This document shows, piece by piece, positions 34,335 through 43,891 of a DNA stretch of 64,000 bases (position 1 is the first letter of the stretch; every line of letters starts with the position of its first letter). The DNA is from Jeotgalibaca ciconiae (lineage in GTDB: Bacteria; Bacillota; Bacilli; Lactobacillales; Aerococcaceae). The translations under genes were made by a program, and so were the position numbers. Where the stretch lies: assembly GCF_003955755.1 (NCBI RefSeq), contig NZ_CP034465.1, forward strand, positions 2,226,001 to 2,290,000, read 5' to 3'. The notes beneath the pieces are model-generated. The model saw nothing but the letters and a program-made list of their open reading frames with translations. It was not told where the DNA came from and searched no databases.

Positions 34335-36269
34335 ATGTCAGAGATTAAAATTACTTTTCCAGATGGTAATGTGAAATCCTTTGAAAAAGGAATCACAGTG
34401 GAAGAAGTTGCCAAAAGCATCAGCAACAGTTTAGCGAAAAAAGGATTAGCCGGAAAATTCAATGGTGAATTAATTGATTATGTCCGTCCATTAACAGAAG
34501 ATGGTACATTAGAAATCGTTACTCCTGACCATGAAGACGCACTAGGAATTTTACGTCATTCAAGTGCACATTTAATGGCGCATGCCTTAACTCGTTTGTT
34601 CCCGGGCATCCACTTTGGAGTAGGCCCGGCAATCGAAACAGGGTTCTACTATGATACAGATATGCCAGAACAGCTTGCAGAAGAACAACTGCCATTAGTA
34701 GAAGATGAAATGAAAAAAATTATTCGTGAAAATTATCCAATTGTTCGACGAGAAGTAAGTCGTGAAGAAGCGTTAGAAATTTTCAAAGAAGATCCTTATA
34801 AAGTGGAATTAATCACTGATTTACCAGAAGATGAAGTAATTACGGTTTACACCCAAGAGGAATTCACTGACCTTTGCCGCGGTATCCATGTTCCTTCTAC
34901 AGGGAAAATTCAAGTATTCAAATTGCTTTCCTTAGCAGGAGCTTACTGGAGAGGGAACTCCGATAACAAAATGATGCAGCGTGTCTACGGAACAGCGTTC
35001 TTTAACAAAAAAGATTTGGCAGAATTCTTGAAAATGCGTGAGGAAGCAAAAGAACGTGACCACCGCAAAATCGGGAAGGAATTAGATCTATTTATGATTT
35101 CTCCTGAAGTCGGTTCAGGATTGCCATTCTGGTTGCCAAAAGGGGCAACGATCCGCCGCACAATCGAGCGTTATATCGTTGATAAAGAAACCAGTTTAGG
35201 CTACCAACACGTGTATACACCTATTATGGCAAATGTGGAATTTTATAAAACTTCCGGTCACTGGGATCATTATCATGAAGACATGTATCCACCAATGGAC
35301 ATGGGAGACGGTGAAATGTTAGTGCTTCGCCCAATGAACTGTCCACATCACATGATGATCTATAAAAATGATGTTCACAGCTACCGTGAGCTGCCGATTC
35401 GTATTGCGGAATTAGGGATGATGCATCGTTATGAAAAGAGCGGGGCACTTTCTGGACTGCAACGTGTTCGTGAAATGACTTTGAATGATGGACATACTTT
35501 TGTTCGTCCAGATCAAATTAAAGAAGAATTCCAACGTACACTTGAATTAATGATTGCTGTCTATAAAGATTTCAATATCACTGATTATAAATTCCGCTTG
35601 AGCTACCGTGATCCAGAAAACACTGAAAAGTATTTTGATGATGATGATATGTGGGAAAAGGCTCAAAAAATGTTAAAAGAAGCGGTTGATGAGTTAGGGC
35701 TTGAGTATTTTGAAGCAGAAGGCGAAGCAGCATTCTACGGTCCAAAGCTGGATGTACAAGTTAAAACAGCTATGGGATTGGAAGAAACTTTGTCTACCAT
35801 TCAATTGGACTTCTTGCTGCCTGAGCGCTTTGACTTAACTTATGTTGGTGAAGATGGTGAAAACACGCATCGCCCTGTAGTTATCCATCGCGGAATCGTT
35901 TCTACAATGGAACGTTTTGTGGCTCATTTAATTGAGGTCCATAAAGGTGCTTTCCCAACTTGGTTAGCTCCCGTACAGGCAACAATCATTCCTGTTAACC
36001 TGGATTTACATTCAGATAAAGCATATGAATTAAAAGCAGAAATGGATCGTTTGGGAATGCGTGTGGAAGTGGACGACCGTAATGAGAAGATGGGCTACAA
36101 GATTCGTGCTTCACAGACACAAAAAATTCCCTACCAAATCGTAATTGGTGATAAAGAAGTGGAAGAAGGTACGGTTACGGTTCGTCGTTATGGTTCAAAA
36201 CAAATGAACACAATGGCAAAAGAAGCGTACGTGGATTCTGTAGTAGACGAAATCAAAAATTTCAAATAA
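34335..36269 (+). CDS. thrS: threonyl-tRNA synthetase
   Basis: A 644-residue class II synthetase. Domains in order: TGS (1-62), editing/SAD domain with [11 protein letters not shown] (about 75-83), catalytic core with motif 2 ([17 protein letters not shown]) and zinc ligands in MNCPHH, and the anticodon-binding domain (about 540-644). ATGGAGG precedes the ATG. Expression is under the T-box leader directly upstream. Confidence 0.97.
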   Translation: MSEIKITFPDGNVKSFEKGITVEEVAKSISNSLAKKGLAGKFNGELIDYVRPLTEDGTLEIVTPDHEDALGILRHSSAHLMAHALTRLFPGIHFGVGPAIETGFYYDTDMPEQLAEEQLPLVEDEMKKIIRENYPIVRREVSREEALEIFKEDPYKVELITDLPEDEVITVYTQEEFTDLCRGIHVPSTGKIQVFKLLSLAGAYWRGNSDNKMMQRVYGTAFFNKKDLAEFLKMREEAKERDHRKIGKELDLFMISPEVGSGLPFWLPKGATIRRTIERYIVDKETSLGYQHVYTPIMANVEFYKTSGHWDHYHEDMYPPMDMGDGEMLVLRPMNCPHHMMIYKNDVHSYRELPIRIAELGMMHRYEKSGALSGLQRVREMTLNDGHTFVRPDQIKEEFQRTLELMIAVYKDFNITDYKFRLSYRDPENTEKYFDDDDMWEKAQKMLKEAVDELGLEYFEAEGEAAFYGPKLDVQVKTAMGLEETLSTIQLDFLLPERFDLTYVGEDGENTHRPVVIHRGIVSTMERFVAHLIEVHKGAFPTWLAPVQATIIPVNLDLHSDKAYELKAEMDRLGMRVEVDDRNEKMGYKIRASQTQKIPYQIVIGDKEVEEGTVTVRRYGSKQMNTMAKEAYVDSVVDEIKNFK

Positions 36270-36282
36270 GATAATGATTAAT

Positions 36283-36306
36283 CCCGAATGTATATTCGGG
36301 GTTTTT
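36283..36306 (+). terminator. thrS terminator
   Basis: CCCGAAT and ATTCGGG pair around GTAT and are followed by GTTTTT. Confidence 0.88.
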
Positions 36307-36325
36307 CTACAGAGAGGTGAACAAA

Positions 36326-37516
36326 ATGTTGCGAGAAAAACTAATGAATTTGTTAAATGAACGAGAAGAGGAAATGATTGCTTTGCGCCGTTATTTCCAT
36401 GAAAATCCTGAAACTTCCCATCAAGAATACAAGACAGCTGATAAAATTGCTGATTTTTATGCCGGAAAAGATGTCAAAGTAGAACGTAACGTTGGAAACG
36501 GTTTGGGAATTGTAGTAACAATTCAAGGAAATAAGCCAGGTAAAAAAATTGGCTTACGAGCTGATTTTGATGCATTGCCGATCATGGAAGAGACTGGTTT
36601 ACCATTCGCTTCCCAAAATCCGGGCGTAATGCATGCATGTGGTCATGACGGACACACGGCGTATCTAATGATTTTAGCGGATTGTCTTATCCAATTAAAA
36701 GAAGAATGGTCTGGAACTGTTAAAATTGTTCATCAACATGCAGAAGAAGTGCCTCCTTCCGGTGGAAAAAGCATCGCTGAATCCGGTGTTTTGGAGGATT
36801 TGGATGAGATTTATGGCATTCATTTCTTCCCTGATTTTGAATTGGGAGAAATAAACTATACGAGCGGCTGGGCATTTGCTGGTTGTAGTGATTTGACAAT
36901 TAAAATCCAAGGAAAAGGCGGCCATGGTTCTATGCCTCATTTAAGCAATGATGCTATTGTAGCGGCCTCTTCCTTAGTAATGAACTTACAAACAATTGTG
37001 TCTCGTCGTATCAATCCTTATGATATGGCAGTTGTGACGATTGGATCTTTTGAAGGTGTAGGGGCAAGTAACGTTATTAAGGACAACTTAATATTGCGGG
37101 GAGATGCCCGTTATATGGATATGGAAGTCGGCAAAAAAATTGAAAAAGAAATCCGTAATCTTCTTCGTGGATTGGAAGAAAGCTTTGGAGTGGAAACAGA
37201 AATGGAATACCTCTGGGATTACCCACCTGTATACAACCATCCAGAACAAACAGAAAAAGCAGTTCGAGCGCTGGAAAAATTCGGTATAGGGGAATACATG
37301 GAAAAAGCTGTCGCTGGGCCTGCTTCAAACGGCGCAGAAGATTTCGGCCAATATTTATTAAAAATTCCGGGAGCTTTTATGAACGTTGGCTGCAAACCAG
37401 ATGCAGAAGAATGCTATATGAATCATCATCCAAAATTTGATATAAATGAAAAAGCATTGATTATTGCTGCCAAAGCTGTTGGAGATATTACTTTGACTGC
37501 TTTAGAAGAACAGTAG
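36326..37516 (+). CDS. M20-family amidohydrolase/carboxypeptidase
   Basis: A 396-residue peptidase M20D-type amidohydrolase (hippurate/N-acetyl-amino acid hydrolase group). Metal-site motifs: GLRADFDALP, MHACGHDGHTA and QHAEEVPPSGGK; a dimerisation lid domain lies at about 185-295. The start ATG follows AGAGAGGTGA; a GTG three codons upstream overlaps that site. It is monocistronic between thrS and infC. The substrate could be an N-acyl amino acid; it cannot be fixed from sequence. Confidence 0.88.
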   Translation: MLREKLMNLLNEREEEMIALRRYFHENPETSHQEYKTADKIADFYAGKDVKVERNVGNGLGIVVTIQGNKPGKKIGLRADFDALPIMEETGLPFASQNPGVMHACGHDGHTAYLMILADCLIQLKEEWSGTVKIVHQHAEEVPPSGGKSIAESGVLEDLDEIYGIHFFPDFELGEINYTSGWAFAGCSDLTIKIQGKGGHGSMPHLSNDAIVAASSLVMNLQTIVSRRINPYDMAVVTIGSFEGVGASNVIKDNLILRGDARYMDMEVGKKIEKEIRNLLRGLEESFGVETEMEYLWDYPPVYNHPEQTEKAVRALEKFGIGEYMEKAVAGPASNGAEDFGQYLLKIPGAFMNVGCKPDAEECYMNHHPKFDINEKALIIAAKAVGDITLTALEEQ

Positions 37517-37639
37517 TACGATAGTCAGCTTGTGCTGACGGAACAAAATGCATGGCCGATGAATAAAAGAGAAATAGGTCTTGCAGAATATGAATAAGAG
37601 TAGTAAAATCATTCAAGGATGAAAAAATTGTAAAAACAT

Positions 37640-37668
37640 TTGACATCAATGGAGATAAGTTGTATAAT
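37640..37668 (+). promoter_or_regulatory. consensus promoter of infC-rpmI-rplT
   Basis: A perfect TTGACA (37640-37645), 17-nt spacer and TATAAT (37663-37668). This is the best sigma-A promoter in the window. Confidence 0.92.
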
Positions 37669-37674
37669 ATAAAA

Positions 37675-37813
37675 GTTGAGAAATGTAAGCAGAGGCACCC
37701 GCTTCTCGCCTAAGTTGATAATTGTGTCCTTGGGCTTGATATGTACAAGTTTGTTGCAGTATGGAATACTGTGACTGAATTGGCGGGTACTTTATGTGCC
37801 CGTCAATTTTTTT
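37675..37813 (+). promoter_or_regulatory. L20-type attenuator leader of infC
   Basis: The leader ends in a terminator: 37779-37790 pairs over 12 bp (two G-U) with 37796-37807, followed by seven T. Position and operon match the L20 leader of Firmicutes, in which ribosomal protein L20 binds the mRNA and promotes termination. The upstream L20-binding fold was not resolved by eye. Confidence 0.75.
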
Positions 37814-37845
37814 CTGCCCTTTTCTCTCAAAAATCATGGAGGTGT

Positions 37846-38367
37846 ATGACCATAGCTAAAGATATGATGGTAAATGACGGCATCCGTGCTCGTGAACTGC
37901 GAGTAATCGGTAGTGATGGTGAACAATTAGGAGTGAAAACAAAAGCGGAAGCTTTGAAATTAGCTGAAGCAGCAAACTTAGATCTCGTATTAGTATCACC
38001 GAATGCAAACCCGCCAGTAGCCCGTATTATGGATCACGGGAAATTCCGTTTCGAACAACAAAAACGTGAACGCGAAGCTCGTAAAAACCAAAAAGTGGTC
38101 AACATCAAAGAAGTGCGACTAAGTCCTTCCATCGATGAGAATGATTTCCAAACAAAATTACGTAATGCACGTAAATTTTTGGAAAAAGGTGATAAAGTAA
38201 AAGCATCGATTCGTTTTAGAGGACGTGCGATTACCCATAAAGAAATTGGACAAAAAGTCCTAGATCGCCTGTCATCTGAATTATCAGATGTTTCTACAAT
38301 CGAATCCCATCCTCGTATGGACGGCAGAAGCATGTTCTTGATGCTGGCTCCAAAAGCAGAGAAGTAA
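37846..38367 (+). CDS. infC: translation initiation factor IF-3
   Basis: A 173-residue IF-3 if counted from the ATG at 37846. [13 protein letters not shown], the lysine-rich linker [14 protein letters not shown] and the C-terminal [18 protein letters not shown] are typical. The Shine-Dalgarno GGAGGT (37838-37843) is only 2 nt from that ATG but 8 nt from ATA at 37852. In other bacteria infC begins at AUU at the equivalent position, for autoregulation; here AUA may be the real start, giving a protein beginning with Met-Ala-Lys-Asp. It heads the infC-rpmI-rplT operon. Confidence 0.95.
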   Translation: MTIAKDMMVNDGIRARELRVIGSDGEQLGVKTKAEALKLAEAANLDLVLVSPNANPPVARIMDHGKFRFEQQKREREARKNQKVVNIKEVRLSPSIDENDFQTKLRNARKFLEKGDKVKASIRFRGRAITHKEIGQKVLDRLSSELSDVSTIESHPRMDGRSMFLMLAPKAEK

Positions 38368-38391
38368 CGATTTATTTAGGAGGAAAGACTA

Positions 38392-38592
38392 ATGCCAAAA
38401 CAAAAAACACACCGTGGCTCAGCTAAACGTTTTAAGAGAACTGGTAACGGCGGACTAAAACGCTATAGCGCGTTTACAAGCCACAGATTCCACGGAAAAA
38501 CTAAGAAACAAAGACGTCAACTACGTCGCCCATCAATGGTACATGCGTCTGATATGAAACGTATCAGCCAACAATTGTCCCAAATGAAATAA
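38392..38592 (+). CDS. rpmI: 50S ribosomal protein L35
   Basis: A 66-residue, very basic protein with [19 protein letters not shown] at its N terminus, diagnostic of bL35. AGGAGG precedes the ATG. It lies between infC and rplT as usual. Confidence 0.98.
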   Translation: MPKQKTHRGSAKRFKRTGNGGLKRYSAFTSHRFHGKTKKQRRQLRRPSMVHASDMKRISQQLSQMK

Positions 38593-38647
38593 TATAAACT
38601 AACGAATACAGAAGAGAATCGATTTGTTCTCATAAGGAGGAATTACC

Positions 38648-39007
38648 ATGCCACGTGTAAAAGGTGGAACAGTAACACGCCAACGTCGTAAAAAAGTATT
38701 GAAATTGGCTAAAGGTTATTATGGTTCAAAACATACATTATTCAAAACAGCTAAACAACAAGTAATGAAATCTCATATGTACGCATATAGAGACCGTCGT
38801 CAGAAAAAACGTAACTTCCGTAAACTATGGATTGCTCGTATCAACGCAGCAGCTCGTATGAATGGTCTAAGCTACAGCAAACTAATTCACGGTTTGAAAG
38901 TTTCTGGTAACGAAATGAACCGTAAAATGTTAGCAGATCTTGCTGTTAATGATCCTGCAGCTTTCACTGCAATTGCAGACCAAGCTAAAGCAGCATTGAA
39001 TAACTAA
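38648..39007 (+). CDS. rplT: 50S ribosomal protein L20
   Basis: A 119-residue basic protein, full length for bL20, with [19 protein letters not shown] and [21 protein letters not shown] precedes the ATG. It is the likely repressor acting on the leader upstream of infC. Confidence 0.98.
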   Translation: MPRVKGGTVTRQRRKKVLKLAKGYYGSKHTLFKTAKQQVMKSHMYAYRDRRQKKRNFRKLWIARINAAARMNGLSYSKLIHGLKVSGNEMNRKMLADLAVNDPAAFTAIADQAKAALNN

Positions 39008-39019
39008 TTTAAAACAATG

Positions 39020-39055
39020 AAAAAGCTAGCTCATTAACTTGAGTTAGCTTTTTTT
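39020..39055 (+). terminator. rplT terminator
   Basis: AAAAAGCTAGCTCA (39020-39033) pairs with TGAGTTAGCTTTTT starting at 39040, one G-U pair, followed by T. The long-hairpin element begins at its last base. Confidence 0.88.
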
Positions 39056-39214
39056 GTAGACTAGGGAATTATAAGTTCAGCCATCAATGTCTAGCTCCCA
39101 AGTCCTGACCTAGTGAAAAAAAGATAAATTTGCCCCATTGCGCGCTTCGCTGCTCATTCAGGGTCAAATTTCCTATTTTTTCATAGGTCAAGGCGGACTT
39201 GTCCGCTTTTCTTA
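39056..39214 (+). repeat. long-hairpin repeat element, copy E (short form)
   Basis: It starts at the end of the rplT terminator T-run (TTTTTTTGTAGACTAGGG) and ends in GCGGAC-TT-GTCCGC-TTTTCTTA. An open frame at 39138-39386 begins with the same peptide as one in copy C because both translate the repeat; it is not a gene. Confidence 0.88.
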
Positions 39215-39254
39215 CGTAGAAAAATTGCTGAATCCAAAAATCGAGTGGAAAAGT

Positions 39255-39336
39255 AAAGTACAGCGCCCAAATATCATCTGTACTTTAAAAAACAGCGAAA
39301 AAGTAAAGTACAGCGCACGAAATTCGTCTGTACTTT
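39255..39336. repeat. tandem hairpins, AAAGTACAG arms (second site)
   Basis: AAAGTACAG at 39255-39263 pairs with CTGTACTTT at 39278-39286; a second pair lies at 39305-39313 and 39328-39336. Arms equal those at 4.1-4.2 kb, the loops differ. The remaining stretch up to the next gene holds a weak TTGACT (39383-39388) as the only promoter-like signal. Confidence 0.8.
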
Positions 39337-39447
39337 ACTCTCGCACAAAACTTCCAGCAAAAGGATATCTAATTCAAATCTTTTGACTCAGATTTCAAGT
39401 GTGTTACGGTATTCATGTAAGCCATATCAGAAATAGGAGGGAAGTTT

Positions 39448-40908
39448 ATGACGAAGGAAAGAAGTAAATTGCCAAATGTCCGTACTGAACTTTTTATTGA
39501 TGGAAAGTGGAAAGATGGTTCCGAAGAGCGTGTTGCGGTTGTCAATCCAGCTACAGGAGAAGAACTTGTTAAAATAGCACAAGCCAATAAAGAAGATACA
39601 AAACGGGCCATTGAAGCTGCAAAAGTTGCTTTTCCAATTTGGGCGGGGATGGAATTAGCAGAGCGAGTGAAGATTTTGCATCGAATCGGTGATTTGATTG
39701 AGGAAAATGCTGATCGTCTTGCTTTAATCATGACCCTTGAGCAAGGGAAACCTTTAGCAGAAGCGAAGGCAGAAGTTCAAACAAACATCGAAAATATGCA
39801 TTGGAATGCAGAAGAAGCTCGTAGAGTTTATGGAGAAACCATTCCGGCGCCAAATAATCATAAATTCGAAGTGAAAAAACAACCGGTAGGCGTTGTTGGT
39901 GCTATCACACCTTGGAACTTTCCGTCAAATATGATTATTCGTAAAATCGCCCCAGCGATTTCTGCAGGCTGCACGGTTGTTTTAAAACCAGCTAGCAGTA
40001 CACCGTTATCTGCCATTGCGTTGTTCGAATTATTCGAAGAAGCAGGGTTGCCTGCAGGAGTGGCAAATTTAGTAATGGGATCCGCAAGCGAAATCGGAGA
40101 AACATTAACCGAAAGCAAAGATGTAAGGAAGTTAACTTTTACGGGCTCTACGAAAGTAGGACAATTATTATATGAACAATCTGGGAAAACATTGAAGAAA
40201 ATTTCTTTAGAGTTAGGCGGACATGCACCGTATATCGTTTTTGCAGATGCAGCGATTGATGAAGCTGTTGATACATTGATCAAAATGAAATTTAGGAATA
40301 ACGGACAAGCGTGTACTTCTCCAAATCGTATTTTTGTAGAAGAATCAATCAAAGAAAAATTTACAGAAAAAGTATTGAAAGCAGTCCAAAACGTAACGGT
40401 AGGAAGTGGACAAGAGGAAGTAGATGCCGGCCCACTAATCAATGAAGAGGCAAGAGAAACCATCGATGCGCAACTAAGGGATGCAACTGAAAAGGGAGCG
40501 AAGATTCTATTTGGCGGAAGCCGAATGGATGAAGGTGAATACAAAAATGGATTTTTCTATCAGCCAACTGTTGTGGATGGCATCACGCGTGACATGGATA
40601 TTTTTTACGAGGAGACATTTGGACCGGTTATCCCGCTCTTATCATTCAACGACGAAGATAAAGTGATTGAAATGGCAAATGACTCCAATTTCGGATTAGC
40701 ATCTTATTTCTTTACATCCGATTTAAGACGAGCTGAAAAAGTTTCCTCTGCCTTGGAATATGGGTTAGTAGGCGTAAACAATTCTGGCGTCTCTCAATCA
40801 GAAACGCCATTCGGCGGCGTGAAATTTTCGGGATTAGGTCGAGAAAATGGCCGGCAAGGGATTGAAGAGTTTCTAGAAATAAAATTTGTACATACAAGCT
40901 ATTTGTAA
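39448..40908 (+). CDS. NAD(P)-dependent aldehyde dehydrogenase, succinate-semialdehyde type
   Basis: A 486-residue aldehyde dehydrogenase. PWNFPSNM and FTGSTKVG are cofactor-binding, ELGGHAP holds the catalytic Glu, and GQACTSPNRI the catalytic Cys. The overall pattern (KPASSTPLSA, NDSNFGLASYFFT) is closest to succinate-semialdehyde dehydrogenases, but substrate is an inference. An AATAGGAGGG site precedes the ATG. It is monocistronic, with repeats on both sides. Confidence 0.88.
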   Translation: MTKERSKLPNVRTELFIDGKWKDGSEERVAVVNPATGEELVKIAQANKEDTKRAIEAAKVAFPIWAGMELAERVKILHRIGDLIEENADRLALIMTLEQGKPLAEAKAEVQTNIENMHWNAEEARRVYGETIPAPNNHKFEVKKQPVGVVGAITPWNFPSNMIIRKIAPAISAGCTVVLKPASSTPLSAIALFELFEEAGLPAGVANLVMGSASEIGETLTESKDVRKLTFTGSTKVGQLLYEQSGKTLKKISLELGGHAPYIVFADAAIDEAVDTLIKMKFRNNGQACTSPNRIFVEESIKEKFTEKVLKAVQNVTVGSGQEEVDAGPLINEEARETIDAQLRDATEKGAKILFGGSRMDEGEYKNGFFYQPTVVDGITRDMDIFYEETFGPVIPLLSFNDEDKVIEMANDSNFGLASYFFTSDLRRAEKVSSALEYGLVGVNNSGVSQSETPFGGVKFSGLGRENGRQGIEEFLEIKFVHTSYL

Positions 40909-40943
40909 TAAAAAAGCTCTGTCATTTATGATGTGAGTGCCTC

Positions 40944-40982
40944 AAAGGGAGAGTAAGTGCTGAAGCGCTGACTCTCCTTTTT
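40944..40982 (+). terminator. terminator after the aldehyde dehydrogenase
   Basis: AAAGGGAGAGT (40944-40954) pairs with ACTCTCCTTTTT (40971-40982). Confidence 0.8.
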
Positions 40983-40986
40983 GTCA

Positions 40987-41194
40987 TAGACTAGGGGATT
41001 ATAAGTTCAGCCATCAATGTCTAGCTCCCAAGTCCTGACCTAGTGAAAAAAAGATAAATTTGCCCCATTGCGCGCTTCGCTGCTCGCTAACGCATATCAT
41101 TCGACTAACCCGCTGAAGCGTGAAGTCTCCTGACAATTCAGGGTCAAATTTCCTGTTTTTTCATAGGTCAAGGCGGACTTGTCCGCTTTTCTTA
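40987..41194 (+). repeat. long-hairpin repeat element, copy F (long form)
   Basis: It begins 4 nt after the preceding terminator T-run. Compared with the short form it has about 50 extra bases in the loop (starting CGCTAACGCATATCATTCG), which bring GCGCTTC opposite GAAGCGT. The closing hairpin is GCGGAC-TT-GTCCGC. Confidence 0.87.
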
Positions 41195-41345
41195 TGCTCG
41201 CTAACGCATACTGTTCGACTTTTTCGATGTGCTATGCATATCGTATCTATAAGCTGCTACAGCAACAAATTTCTCAGCGATTTGCCGAAATTCTTAGAGA
41301 TTTATTTCTTAGGATTCTCGTACAAGGATGACTTCTCCACTTTTC
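41195..41345. repeat. degenerate relative of the long-hairpin element
   Basis: Directly after copy F there is a further stretch beginning GCTCGCTAACGCATACTGTTCG, cut here at the first 20 bases in the family loop, and ending CTCCACTTTTCTT, which resembles the family end. The middle has diverged. No gene was seen up to 41449. Confidence 0.45.
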
Positions 41346-41449
41346 TTGAATTTGTCATAAATTAGTCACACAAAAGTGTCTGCAACTAGAGTATGATTAG
41401 GGGGAATCTTGGTTTCATAAAAAAATTTACCGATGGAAAAGGTGAGTAA

Positions 41450-42892
41450 ATGGAGCGAGCAAGAAAGAAAATTGCTATTATTGGTAGTGGGATAAGCGGA
41501 TTAGTTGCTGCATATGAAGTGAATAAATATATTCAAAAAGAGCAACTGCCATTCGAAATTTTATTATTAGAGAAACGCCTTACGCCTGGAGGTTTGATAA
41601 AAACAATTGAAACTGAAGATGGATTTGTCGATGTAGGTGCCAGTAGCTTCGATATTCGTAAAAGTGATATCCGTCCTTTTCTTGAAGAACTTGGTCTGCT
41701 GGACCAAGTTCAATATAGCACTGGCGGAAAAATGGACCGATTTAGTGGACATGAGTTTATTAACATGGATAAGCCGACTTATCATGGAATTCCGTTGCAA
41801 CTGAAAGATATTATGCACGATAAGGAACTCTCATTTAAAGATAAACTAGCGGTTATCGTAAACAGTTCATTTAACAATATGAAAAGAGGAACCGACCCCT
41901 GTATAACCACGGAAGAGTTTTTAGAATACCGTTTTTGTAAAGAAGTCAGTAGTTTAATCGCTTATCCAAATTATCCAGAAAATATTTATGGATCACTTGA
42001 ATTATGTCCACCTCAATTTTTCGATTCGAATTTGGTTGAATTATTCGAATACTCCGATTCAAGAATGAAGATGAATCCAGAAGAATTAGAGTTTTATATG
42101 GACGGTTCAGGAAAAGAGTATACATTAAAAAATGGTCTCTCAGTCTTAGTGAGTCGTTTATTGCAAGATGTTCAATCGTTTATTCAAACAGATAAGTCAG
42201 TAACAGAAGTAACGCAAATTGACCAAGGAATTCATTTACTGAAATTGAATAAAAACGAAGAGCTTCGAGTAGGCAGTCTCATTTCAACGATCCCCTTATC
42301 AGAAAATTATCATCTTTTTAGTAAACGTTCTGGAAATGATGAACTAATACCTAAGCCTGTTCGGACGGGTATGGGAACTGTTTTATTCCAATTTCCCAAA
42401 GGAGTCATTGGCCGTTATCCACATGGTTATGGCTTCGTGATTCCCAAAAGGAGTTCTTATCATATTTCAAAAGCAATCTTTTTAAATCGGAAATGGCCGT
42501 CTTTTGAACATTCAGAATTTGATAATTTATTAATCGATATTGGGAGAAGACAGGAAGATACAATCATTGAATTGCCTGATGAAACGATTTTAGATTTTAT
42601 TGAAAAAGAGTTACAAGAAATTTTGCAGCTTGACGGTACATATCATTACGCAAGAGTTTATCGATGGAGCAATGCAATACCTCATATTTCGATAGAAGAG
42701 CGCAAGAATCTAATTAAAAATGAGGCACAATTTGAAAAAGAATTTAACTCCAAAGGAATTTTTCTTGGGGGGAATGGTCTGCACGGCTACGGAATGAAGA
42801 ACGCCATTCGGGAAGGCCAAATACTAGCAGTAAAAGCAATCGAATATATGAAAGAAAAAAATAATGCTTCGATTGAAGCTACCTCTCTATAA
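41450..42892 (+). CDS. HemY-like FAD-dependent protoporphyrinogen oxidase homologue
   Basis: A 480-residue flavoprotein. The N-terminal dinucleotide-binding loop is IIGSGISGLVAA, followed by LLEKRLTPGGLIKT and a C-terminal GGNGLHGYGMKNAIREG, as in HemY-type oxidases. AAGGTGAG precedes the ATG. In Bacillus HemY is near yhfI and lplJ, and the next two genes here are homologues of these. No other haem synthesis gene is visible, so its substrate may not be a porphyrin; that cannot be decided from one window. Confidence 0.7.
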   Translation: MERARKKIAIIGSGISGLVAAYEVNKYIQKEQLPFEILLLEKRLTPGGLIKTIETEDGFVDVGASSFDIRKSDIRPFLEELGLLDQVQYSTGGKMDRFSGHEFINMDKPTYHGIPLQLKDIMHDKELSFKDKLAVIVNSSFNNMKRGTDPCITTEEFLEYRFCKEVSSLIAYPNYPENIYGSLELCPPQFFDSNLVELFEYSDSRMKMNPEELEFYMDGSGKEYTLKNGLSVLVSRLLQDVQSFIQTDKSVTEVTQIDQGIHLLKLNKNEELRVGSLISTIPLSENYHLFSKRSGNDELIPKPVRTGMGTVLFQFPKGVIGRYPHGYGFVIPKRSSYHISKAIFLNRKWPSFEHSEFDNLLIDIGRRQEDTIIELPDETILDFIEKELQEILQLDGTYHYARVYRWSNAIPHISIEERKNLIKNEAQFEKEFNSKGIFLGGNGLHGYGMKNAIREGQILAVKAIEYMKEKNNASIEATSL

Positions 42893-42906
42893 CATTGAAC
42901 TATAAC

Positions 42907-42957
42907 AGCTTTTTGAACTGTTTCTTAACTAATAGAACAGCTTTAAAAAGCTTTTTT
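42907..42957 (+). terminator. terminator after the HemY-like gene
   Basis: AGCTTTTTGAACTGTT pairs imperfectly with AACAGCTTTAAAAAGCT, and a T-run follows. Confidence 0.7.
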
Positions 42958-43109
42958 ATCGAAAAAAGTCATGTAAATTCAAAGCTTCGTGTTATACTAA
43001 AGAAGTAATATTCCTTTTATATTTGAACCTGTCCTATAGTGATTCAGCTAGTGTTTCATTTCTAAAAATTAGCAAGGATGGTATTCGTGCAAAGATGGTT
43101 GTGTATGCG

Positions 43110-43118
43110 TGCTATAAT
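43110..43118 (+). promoter_or_regulatory. extended -10 promoter of the MBL hydrolase gene
   Basis: TG-C-TATAAT lies 32 nt before the start codon. Confidence 0.6.
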
Positions 43119-43150
43119 AATCATGTAAAAATGAATGAGGAGGAAATGCA

Positions 43151-43891
43151 ATGGAATTGACAATTTTAGGCTTTATGGGTGGATATCCAACGCGAGATAT
43201 TGGTACAACCGCCTATTTGCTAGAATCAAAAAACTATCATTTACTAATTGACGTAGGCAGCAACGCTGTCCTGTCATTGGAACACCACCTTGATCCGCTT
43301 GATTTGAATGCAGTAATCCTAACACATTACCATCCTGACCATGTTGCTGATATGGGTGTTCTACAGCATGTATTTCAATTGAAGGAGCGTGGAGATGGAA
43401 AGCCAAAACAGATTTTGCCGATTTATGGTCATACTGAATCTGATTTGCATCTTTTGCGTACCAGTGAGGGCGTATCAGAGGGAGTGGATTATTCTGAGAA
43501 AGATATAATGACAATCGGTCCTTTTGAAATTCGCTTTTTAAAAACGATTCATCCCGTTCCTTGCTATGCTTTGTCGATTATTGACACGACTAGTGGTAAA
43601 AAATTTGTATTTACAGCCGATTCTGCTTATTTAGAGAGTTTTGTTGATTTTGCCAAAGATGCCGATCTTTTGTTGGCTGATGCAAATTTATATCGTGGAA
43701 ATGAGAAGCATCATGCTCATATGACTTCAAAAGAAGTTGGCGAACTTGCTGAAGAAGCAAAGGTAAAAGAACTGGTTCTGACACATCTGCCGCCAGAGGG
43801 AGATTGGGAACGTTTGTTAGAAGAAGCGAAAGAATCTGCTCCAAATGTAAGAGTTACATTAGCTGAAAAAAATCGAAAGATTCAAATATAA
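43151..43891 (+). CDS. MBL-fold metallo-hydrolase (YhfI-like)
   Basis: A 246-residue metallo-beta-lactamase-fold protein. The metal motif is THYHPDHVAD, with further ligands in IHPVPC, FTADSAY and LTHLPP. Length and neighbour (lipoate ligase downstream, HemY-like upstream) match B. subtilis yhfI. A GAGGAGG site precedes the ATG. The likely activity is phosphodiesterase or esterase; not known. Confidence 0.85.
   Translation: MELTILGFMGGYPTRDIGTTAYLLESKNYHLLIDVGSNAVLSLEHHLDPLDLNAVILTHYHPDHVADMGVLQHVFQLKERGDGKPKQILPIYGHTESDLHLLRTSEGVSEGVDYSEKDIMTIGPFEIRFLKTIHPVPCYALSIIDTTSGKKFVFTADSAYLESFVDFAKDADLLLADANLYRGNEKHHAHMTSKEVGELAEEAKVKELVLTHLPPEGDWERLLEEAKESAPNVRVTLAEKNRKIQI

Noticed and set aside
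39138-39386. Open frame of 82 codons with the same N terminus
   Set aside because: Repeat copy E read through; it diverges after the repeat ends.
39858-40544. Minus-strand frame of 228 codons
   Set aside because: It lies entirely antisense within the aldehyde dehydrogenase gene; composition is that of a shadow frame.
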